IMG/VR virus record: IMGVR_UViG_3300024518_002978
Coordinates: 1 to 43,286 of that record
Length of the DNA stretch: 43,286 bases
Direction: 5' to 3' (one strand)
Source of the DNA: a virus
Part shown: positions 38,174 to 43,286 of the stretch, piece by piece
How the letters are laid out: each line of letters starts with the position of its first letter
Numbering within the stretch: position 1 is the first letter of the stretch
Translations under genes and position numbers: made by a program
The notes under the pieces: model-generated
Told to the model about the DNA's origin: nothing
Database searches by the model: none
What the model saw: only the letters and a program-made list of their open reading frames with translations

Positions 38174-38659
38174 TTATCGGGTTTCCGGATCCCCGATTGC
38201 TTGGTCTGCCACGGCCGCCGCGTACTGTTCGCACAACCAGCCAATGGCCCGCGACACGCTGTTTTTGACCAGCGTTCCGTCGTCCAGTTCGGCGCCGGCT
38301 ACATCCAGTGACAACGCCAGCCGCTTGATGGCATCACGGCTTGAACGTCCGAGAAACACTTCCGGCCGTTGCGGAACGTATCCCATATTTGCGATCTGAA
38401 CCAACGGCGGAACAGAGAACGCAACGCCAACCGGCACCGGCGGAACCGCGGTTCTCATCCGTTCTGCCGGTTGGCTTGCTTCCGTTGTTTCCGGCTCGTC
38501 AGCGTTTTTGCTGGGTTGTAGTGGTGCCCCGTTCTCGAGGTTTTTCTCTGGCACCGCCGCCGGCGTTTTTTCTGCCGGTTGTGTTTCTGCCGGTTGGCTC
38601 GTTCGTCTGGCCCCGCTCAGTGGCCGCCGTGTTGGTCTTACCGTCTTCTTCGTCATCAC
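38174..38659 (-). CDS. Disordered-N-terminus protein after terminase
   Basis: 161 residues, ATGA-coupled to the large terminase. The first 85 residues are Pro/Ala/Glu/Lys-rich and disordered (RTSQPAETQPAEKTPAAVPE). The C-terminal 70 residues (EVFLGRSSRDAIKRLALSLD, VKNSVSRAIGWLCEQYAAAV) look like a ribbon-helix-helix-like or small helical domain. Could bind DNA or the portal during packaging. Unknown family. Confidence 0.55.
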   Translation of the reverse strand: MMTKKTVRPTRRPLSGARRTSQPAETQPAEKTPAAVPEKNLENGAPLQPSKNADEPETTEASQPAERMRTAVPPVPVGVAFSVPPLVQIANMGYVPQRPEVFLGRSSRDAIKRLALSLDVAGAELDDGTLVKNSVSRAIGWLCEQYAAAVADQAIGDPETR

Positions 38660-40707
38660 TGTCGATCCCCTACGAAAAATGCCCGGCCGTCCGGCGCTTG
38701 TACCGACGACGCCGCCGGCTTCTCCGACGCTGCCGCTGCCGCCTCGGCCAGTCTTATGGATTCGTGAACAGACAACGCGACGAGGTTTCCCACGTCCGTG
38801 TCGAAGTAGTGGTTGTGCCCGTACCGCTTCCAGCCGGCTTTGCCCGTGCTGTGATCGATCTCGTGCCGTTCGTTATTCATTTGTTCGGCGAATTCGTTGT
38901 GCCGCAACGCTTCCGAACCAAACAGCGTGACGGATCCCGCTGCCCGGCCGCCGCCGTCTTCTGTTGGCATAATCAAATACGAACCCTGCGACTGGTGTTT
39001 GAAGTGCCCCGGCTCGAAATCGACGACCCAGACTTCTTGCCCCATGTATTCCTGTTCGGAATAGTACCACGGTGCCCCCGTCCAGCTTGGCTCGATCGTG
39101 TCTGTCCTATCCTTCCGCGCCCACGCTGCCAGCCCCATCGCTGGTACCCAGTGTTCGCCGGCAGACATCACGAATTCGTAAACCACACGCCGCGGATTCT
39201 TCTTCTTCTTCTGGTTGCCCTGGTACCCGCAGTCCACCAGCACCAGATTGGCGTCGACTTGCGTGTCAATAATCGACCGCACTTTGTGCAGCCCGGCCAG
39301 TATCGCTTCTTCCGGCCCGATCACGTCTGGCTGTTCCGTCGATGTCGCCCCGTACGCGATAACATCCCGCAGCCCTTCCGGCCCGTGTGCGTTCACAGAC
39401 CAGTTCAACACCCTCATTCCAACGTCCACGTGCCCGGTTATCACTTCCGACCAGTCCGGTACCGCCCACTTGTCCCGGCCGTTGCACCGCCCGTGGTACC
39501 CGGCTTCCGTGCCCCGCACAATGCCGATCGTCAACGGGACTGTTTCCAGCCCTTCGTCGTCGGCCGTCTCACCTAGCCACTGGTTTATGAAGTTCTGCGT
39601 GTCTTGCGGTTGTGCGCAGATCCGTTCCCACGATAGCGACAACGCGTACAGACTGGACAACTGGTAGCTTTCAACCGTGCCGATGTTCTCCGGCGCTCCT
39701 TCCAGATAGTCGCAGTCCTGCCAGCCCCGCCACTGCAGCCGATCGCGCACTGCGTCCAGCTCTGGCGTTCCTTCATCCAGTTCGGTTGCCTGTTCCAATA
39801 GATCCAGACGCATAGACGCCGCCTGTCGTGCTGGCCCGCTTTTGACAGTGCAGCCCCGCGGCGCCCACACGCCCGAACGTATGAACGGCTTCCGGTATTC
39901 GTCTGTGATCACTCCACGGCAGCCCGCACAGATGTACCCGGCCACCTTCACGTTCTCAATCTCCAGCACTTGCGGCGCCCCGCAGATCGGACAGCACAAC
40001 CACAGCCGGCAGTCGCTGCCCTTGATTCGTCTGGCCTCGATCCGCGACTTCGGCCGCTCGCGATTTGTCTCGTCGAAGTACGTGCCCTTCAGCGTTGGGA
40101 TTGATTCGTAAATCTCTTTGCGAAGTGTGTCGTTGTCTTTGAATCTGTCGCCAAACATTTCCTCTGGATCCGGATGTTTGGAAGTGCTCACACGTTCCCA
40201 CAAGTCAAGCTCGCTTGCACCGCCAAACAACGCGTTGATATTCGACAGCGTTCCCGGGCTGCGTGCCCACGCGCCGTAGATCGTATTCCCCGCGAACCGT
40301 AGGCGCCGCTTCTGTGTTGTCTGCAGCCCTGAATCGTCGAAGTACGGATTAAAACCACCCATCACTCGCACGCGTTCCGTCTGCTGGTCTGCCAAGTCTT
40401 GCACGTGCCCCGCTAGTATCTGGTTGCACGGTGCCAGTTCAGAGAAGTACAGCGACCCGCACAGCACGATAAACGTCTTACCCAGCCGGCTTGCCCACTG
40501 CATCACAATCTCCCGGCACCAGCTCGCGTCGAACGCGTCCATTGGCCCGCCCGGTGCCACCATGTGCGGGAACGCCAGAAAGTCGAACGGCCGCCCTTCT
40601 TCGTTGAACACTTTGCGTATCGAATACTCCGCAAGCCCGATCTCCGGTGCCGGCGCAAACGCGTGCCAGTAGTCGCCCAGGACTGTTTCCAGTTCAGCCG
40701 TCGACAA
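38656..40707 (-). CDS. Terminase large subunit (gpA-type)
   Basis: 683 residues. Motor: FDASWCREIVMQWASRLGKT (Walker A-like near 70-79), and HVQDLADQQTERVRVMGGFN. A zinc module (CPICGAP...GYICAGCRG) lies near the middle, as in gpA-type terminases. The C-terminal nuclease part has LVLVDCGYQGNQKKKK and YHGRCNGRDKWAVPDWSEVI. The enzyme pumps DNA into the procapsid and cuts the concatemer. Length and gene order (TerS before, portal after) agree with lambda. Confidence 0.87.
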   Translation of the reverse strand: MSTAELETVLGDYWHAFAPAPEIGLAEYSIRKVFNEEGRPFDFLAFPHMVAPGGPMDAFDASWCREIVMQWASRLGKTFIVLCGSLYFSELAPCNQILAGHVQDLADQQTERVRVMGGFNPYFDDSGLQTTQKRRLRFAGNTIYGAWARSPGTLSNINALFGGASELDLWERVSTSKHPDPEEMFGDRFKDNDTLRKEIYESIPTLKGTYFDETNRERPKSRIEARRIKGSDCRLWLCCPICGAPQVLEIENVKVAGYICAGCRGVITDEYRKPFIRSGVWAPRGCTVKSGPARQAASMRLDLLEQATELDEGTPELDAVRDRLQWRGWQDCDYLEGAPENIGTVESYQLSSLYALSLSWERICAQPQDTQNFINQWLGETADDEGLETVPLTIGIVRGTEAGYHGRCNGRDKWAVPDWSEVITGHVDVGMRVLNWSVNAHGPEGLRDVIAYGATSTEQPDVIGPEEAILAGLHKVRSIIDTQVDANLVLVDCGYQGNQKKKKNPRRVVYEFVMSAGEHWVPAMGLAAWARKDRTDTIEPSWTGAPWYYSEQEYMGQEVWVVDFEPGHFKHQSQGSYLIMPTEDGGGRAAGSVTLFGSEALRHNEFAEQMNNERHEIDHSTGKAGWKRYGHNHYFDTDVGNLVALSVHESIRLAEAAAAASEKPAASSVQAPDGRAFFVGDRQ

Positions 40708-40897
40708 TCGCCGCCCCTTTGTTCTGTTTGTCGTATTCGATGATTGCGTCCATCACACGGTTGTAAAGCTGTTGGACGTCGCCCTCTTCAATGCACGCGG
40801 TATAGCATTCGTCCCGCAATTTCTGGCCGGCTTGAAGCCCGACCTTATACGCTGCCTGAGGAATGATCACGTCCGCCACGTTCTGTTCACCCGCCAT
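40694..40897 (-). CDS. Small helical protein between terminase genes
   Basis: 67 residues (MAGEQNVADVIIPQAAYKVG, YNRVMDAIIEYDKQNKGAAI). Overlaps the large terminase by 14 bases. Soluble and helical; not recognised. The longer upstream frame is rejected since it overlaps the preceding small gene. Confidence 0.5.
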   Translation of the reverse strand: MAGEQNVADVIIPQAAYKVGLQAGQKLRDECYTACIEEGDVQQLYNRVMDAIIEYDKQNKGAAIVDG

Positions 40898-41072
40898 AGT
40901 CCACGAACCACACGCGACCGCAATCCGGACACGCCTCAAATTGGAACCCATGTGTAATCGTACCGCGTGGCACGCCGTCCCGCTTCCAGTAAAGTGCATC
41001 CGGATGGAATATAAAAATTCGGCTGTGCTTGCATCGTGCCTGCCGCCACAGCTTTAGTATCGCTCTAATCAT
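40887..41072 (-). CDS. Small zinc-binding-like protein
   Basis: 61 residues from an ATG in ATGA overlap with the small terminase. IRAILKLWRQARCKHSRIFI and FEACPDCGRVWFVDYGG give CxH and CxxC pairs, enough for one zinc site. Unknown role; its place between the terminase subunits suggests packaging or expression control. Confidence 0.5.
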   Translation of the reverse strand: MIRAILKLWRQARCKHSRIFIFHPDALYWKRDGVPRGTITHGFQFEACPDCGRVWFVDYGG

Positions 41073-41671
41073 TCCCCGCCAATCCTTTGCCCTTTGTTCG
41101 CCAGCCGTCGCAGAATCTGCCGACACTGGCCGCGAAGTTCTCGCGTTAGTGAATCCCGCAACGCTTCCGGAAAGTCTGTCGCCATAACTTTCGGTAGTGC
41201 TTCCAGCTCGGCCCGAACTGCCGCCGCCATTTCCTGAAACTCCAGATAGACTGTCTCGCGTTCAACATACGTATCCTTCAGCCCTTTGGCTTCTTCTTCC
41301 AGCTTGTCGGCCCGTGCTTCCGCCTGCCGTTCCTTGGCTGTTTTCTCTACGTCGCTGCCGCGTTCCCACTCTTTTCGTGCCGCTTCGATCCGCCGTTCGA
41401 CGATCCACTCCACCAGATCCGGCCCGTTGTAGGTTAGGTCTTGGTTCCGTGCCGCTCCGTGATCCCGCAAATGTTTGGTGGATACTCCGATCAGCCACGC
41501 CGCCGCCTGTTGTTGCAGCCGCTCCAGTGTTCCCTTCTGTTTTACAGTGGTGGTTTCTGCCGCGTGAAACGCTGCGATCAGCTCGCGAACCCGTAACGCT
41601 TGTTCAACAGTTGACGCCGCATCGTTCGCTGCTCGCAATTCTTCGTAGGTTGTCGGCTTTGATGTCTTCAA
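41069..41671 (-). CDS. Terminase small subunit (Nu1-like)
   Basis: 200 residues if started at the TTG at 41671, which has GGGGGCGG upstream. The DNA-recognition part is clear near residues 50-90: LQQQAAAWLIGVSTKHLRDH followed by YNGPDLVEWIVERRIEAARK, the MerR-like HTH of Nu1-type small terminases that binds the packaging site. A long coiled coil (AKERQAEARADKLEEEAKG) and a C-terminal assembly part follow. It overlaps the preceding gene by 68 bases. Confidence 0.72.
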   Translation of the reverse strand: MKTSKPTTYEELRAANDAASTVEQALRVRELIAAFHAAETTTVKQKGTLERLQQQAAAWLIGVSTKHLRDHGAARNQDLTYNGPDLVEWIVERRIEAARKEWERGSDVEKTAKERQAEARADKLEEEAKGLKDTYVERETVYLEFQEMAAAVRAELEALPKVMATDFPEALRDSLTRELRGQCRQILRRLANKGQRIGGE

Positions 41672-41954
41672 GATCCGCCCCCGCCATCGATTCGTCTGGC
41701 CCCGCCGGCTGCGACACGTGCTGGTGGAGGTGTGCTTGCACCTGTGGGTTGTTGCTGTTGTGCATAGCAACCATCACCCGCGCGGCTGCGATCTTCTCGC
41801 GGTTGCTTCCGTTTCGCAACAGCCCCGCCATAACCAACGGTGCCGCCTGCAGCATGGCGTCCGAAATCGCGAACCCCTTCCGGAGTTTGGTTTCCAGATC
41901 CCGCAGATTACGGCGAGTGTGTCCCGGCTCGATTAGTTCGGTGGCTTCATCCAT
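41604..41954 (-). CDS. Hypothetical protein before small terminase
   Basis: 116 residues: IEPGHTRRNLRDLETKLRKG, AAPLVMAGLLRNGSNREKIA, AARVMVAMHNSNNPQVQAHL, then a Gln/His-rich linker and a cysteine end. Small helical protein overlapping both neighbours. Its helical repeats resemble DNA-binding packaging accessory proteins but no family was recognised. Confidence 0.55.
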   Translation of the reverse strand: MDEATELIEPGHTRRNLRDLETKLRKGFAISDAMLQAAPLVMAGLLRNGSNREKIAAARVMVAMHNSNNPQVQAHLHQHVSQPAGPDESMAGADLEDIKADNLRRIASSERCGVNC

Positions 41955-43194
41955 CCAGCTGCGCCTTCTCCCCGGTCACGTCTTCCCATCGCCGCACAAC
42001 CACGTCGCAGAATCCCGGATCGATCTCCATGCCGTAGCACGTACGCCCGGCCTTCTCAGCTGCGACCAGTGTGGTACCGGATCCCAGAAACGGATCGCCG
42101 ATCACTTCGCAGAAATCGGTGACGCCAAGAATTGCGTCGATCACTTCTTCCGGCTTCTGTGTTGGATGATCCGGATTGCCGGTTCGCGGAACTGTGATCA
42201 CATTGCCGACCGCTTTGTGGTTGTCGAATTCCGGCTTGGCCGCTGCCCCAAACATCACTAGCTCGTGTTGTGATCTCCAGCCGCGACCCATGCCCGGCGT
42301 GCCCTTATCCCACACGATCATATTCCGGACGCCGCACCCGCTCGATTCCATCACGTCGAACAGCTGTACCCACATCCGCCAGTCCGTGAACATATAAACA
42401 AACGGCGGATGCCACGCGCTGATCACGGCCTTCATCAACGCACAATATCCGCGGGACGATAGCGCATCGTTGTGGATCCGCGGCTGGAATTCTTTGCCTT
42501 CCGCGTCGATCCGTTTGCTTCCGATACTGCCGGACGCCCGGCCCGCTTCTTGAAACCCGCCGGAACAGTACGGTGGATCAGTCACGATTGCGTCGATCAC
42601 TTTGCCGCCCATCAGCTTCGCGATCTGTTCTGCCTGTGTACTGTCGCCGCACAGCACCCGGTGCCGGCCAAGTAGCCACAAGTCGCCCTCCTTGCTGACC
42701 GGTTCTTCTGGTGGTGGCTCGGCCACGCCTTCACCTGTGCCCCGGCCAGACCCGCCGGCCGCGTCCACTTCGGCGAACAGCTCGGCCAGATCGTCTTCTG
42801 TGAATCCCACGTCTTCCAGATCCACGCCTTCGTTTGCCAGTTCCTGCAGCATCGCGTCTAGCCCGGCTTCATCCCATTCCGACAGCTCGGCCGCGCGGTT
42901 GTCTGCGATCGCGTACGCCGCCGCGTCGGCCCCCGTCAGATCGCGCCGCCGCACTGCCACCAGTTCGTCGCCGTCTGTTTCGATAATCCGCACCCGCTTG
43001 ATGCCGGCTGCCTTGGCCTCGGCCAGTGTGCCGTTACCAGCTCGGACGATCCCGGCGGAATCCATCACAATCGACCGGCCCGCTCCGAACTGTTGCAGGC
43101 TGCGCCGGATCGCTTCAGAAGATCGCTCGGTTCGCTTCCGAACGTTCGCCGCGTCTGGCTGCACTTCTTCGATGTCGATTGTCTCGTCTGGCAT
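41947..43194 (-). CDS. ParB-like domain fused to DNA methyltransferase
   Basis: 415 residues from an ATG with AAGGGG eight bases upstream. Residues about 5-145 are a ParB/sulfiredoxin-type domain (VQPDAANVRKRTERSSEAIR, GIVRAGNGTLAEAKAAGIKR, AYAIADNRAAELSEWDEAGL). Residues 170-415 form a DNA methyltransferase with DPPY at 206-209 before HPTQKPEEVIDAI and DPFLGSGTTLVAAEKAGR, the order of beta-class N4-cytosine or N6-adenine enzymes. Phage enzymes of this fused type are usually orphan methylases that may protect DNA from host restriction or mark it for packaging or regulation. No partner nuclease is nearby. Confidence 0.82.
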   Translation of the reverse strand: MPDETIDIEEVQPDAANVRKRTERSSEAIRRSLQQFGAGRSIVMDSAGIVRAGNGTLAEAKAAGIKRVRIIETDGDELVAVRRRDLTGADAAAYAIADNRAAELSEWDEAGLDAMLQELANEGVDLEDVGFTEDDLAELFAEVDAAGGSGRGTGEGVAEPPPEEPVSKEGDLWLLGRHRVLCGDSTQAEQIAKLMGGKVIDAIVTDPPYCSGGFQEAGRASGSIGSKRIDAEGKEFQPRIHNDALSSRGYCALMKAVISAWHPPFVYMFTDWRMWVQLFDVMESSGCGVRNMIVWDKGTPGMGRGWRSQHELVMFGAAAKPEFDNHKAVGNVITVPRTGNPDHPTQKPEEVIDAILGVTDFCEVIGDPFLGSGTTLVAAEKAGRTCYGMEIDPGFCDVVVRRWEDVTGEKAQLDG

Positions 43195-43286
43195 AAAGTG
43201 CCCCTTCCCCGTATTTTCAGCAAAAAGCGGAACAGAACGCGAAAAAAAAATACCCATAGCGACCGAAAACTCTGGGGCCAACGTCC
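43195..43286 (-). promoter_or_regulatory. Leader of the late unit at the window edge
   Basis: Gene-free 92 bases upstream of the methyltransferase. Minus-strand sequence includes a nine-T tract after TATGGGTA and an A/T-rich segment before GGGGAAGGGGC. A late promoter may lie here but no convincing -35/-10 pair can be fixed. Confidence 0.25.

Noticed and set aside
33-43281. Many long plus-strand open frames (for example 4107-4808, 9378-9902, 38341-39576, 41197-42261)
   Set aside because: They lie opposite recognised minus-strand genes, lack ribosome sites and domains, and have the Arg/Pro/Ser/Cys-rich composition of antisense shadows in GC-rich DNA.
1-43286. CRISPR array, insertion sequence, integrase, rRNA
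   Set aside because: No regularly spaced direct repeats of suitable length, no transposase or recombinase motifs and no rRNA-like sequence were seen.

Overview
The window is an almost uninterrupted bacteriophage (or prophage) gene array. Every supported gene lies on the minus strand, so transcription runs from high to low coordinates. Genes are packed with ATGA, GTGA, TGATG and TAATG stop/start overlaps, which implies long translationally coupled operons. The head module follows the lambda order: gpA-type large terminase, gpB-type portal, S49 protease with a nested scaffold, small decoration protein, HK97-fold capsid. The tail has a tape measure but no recognisable sheath, so a long-tailed siphovirus is the best reading. 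GC content is high. Host assignment is inference only: a phage CsrA, a C-terminal motif in the secreted 1160-1894 protein that recalls planctomycete proteins, and the style of the tail proteins make a Planctomycetes host plausible but unproven.

Late region (43194 down to 15347). In transcription order: ParB-like/DNA methyltransferase fusion, two small packaging-zone genes, Nu1-like small terminase, two small genes, large terminase, linker genes, portal, S49 protease/scaffold, decoration protein, major capsid protein, neck genes, tail tube candidate, possible chaperone, tape measure, tail tip proteins, then a 10-kb block of adhesins and fibre-like proteins that includes a SASA-type carbohydrate esterase. 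A clear intrinsic terminator at 15296-15318 ends this unit.

Early/middle region (about 15245 down to 1). Two near-identical sigma70-type promoters with copied leaders (15216-15243 and 14688-14715) start a run of small regulators, including an AT-hook/ribbon-helix-helix-like protein and a tandem CsrA. After these come a RuvC-like resolvase, RecT, a YqaJ-type exonuclease, a coiled-coil protein, a DUF2303 protein, an O-like replication protein whose gene holds two copies of an 18-bp palindrome, a possible helicase-loader-like protein and a DUF4406 protein. The left 5 kb holds small membrane proteins (lysis candidates), a papain-like peptidase, an Acb2/Tad1-like small protein, a secreted coiled-coil protein and a tRNA-like cloverleaf.

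The most unusual item is the 116-residue protein at 13408-13758. It reads as two CsrA domains fused in one chain, with conserved RNA-contact residues arranged so that only one of the two composite binding sites looks intact. No integrase, DNA polymerase, replicative helicase or classical endolysin was recognised. All calls were made by reading; no database search was run.
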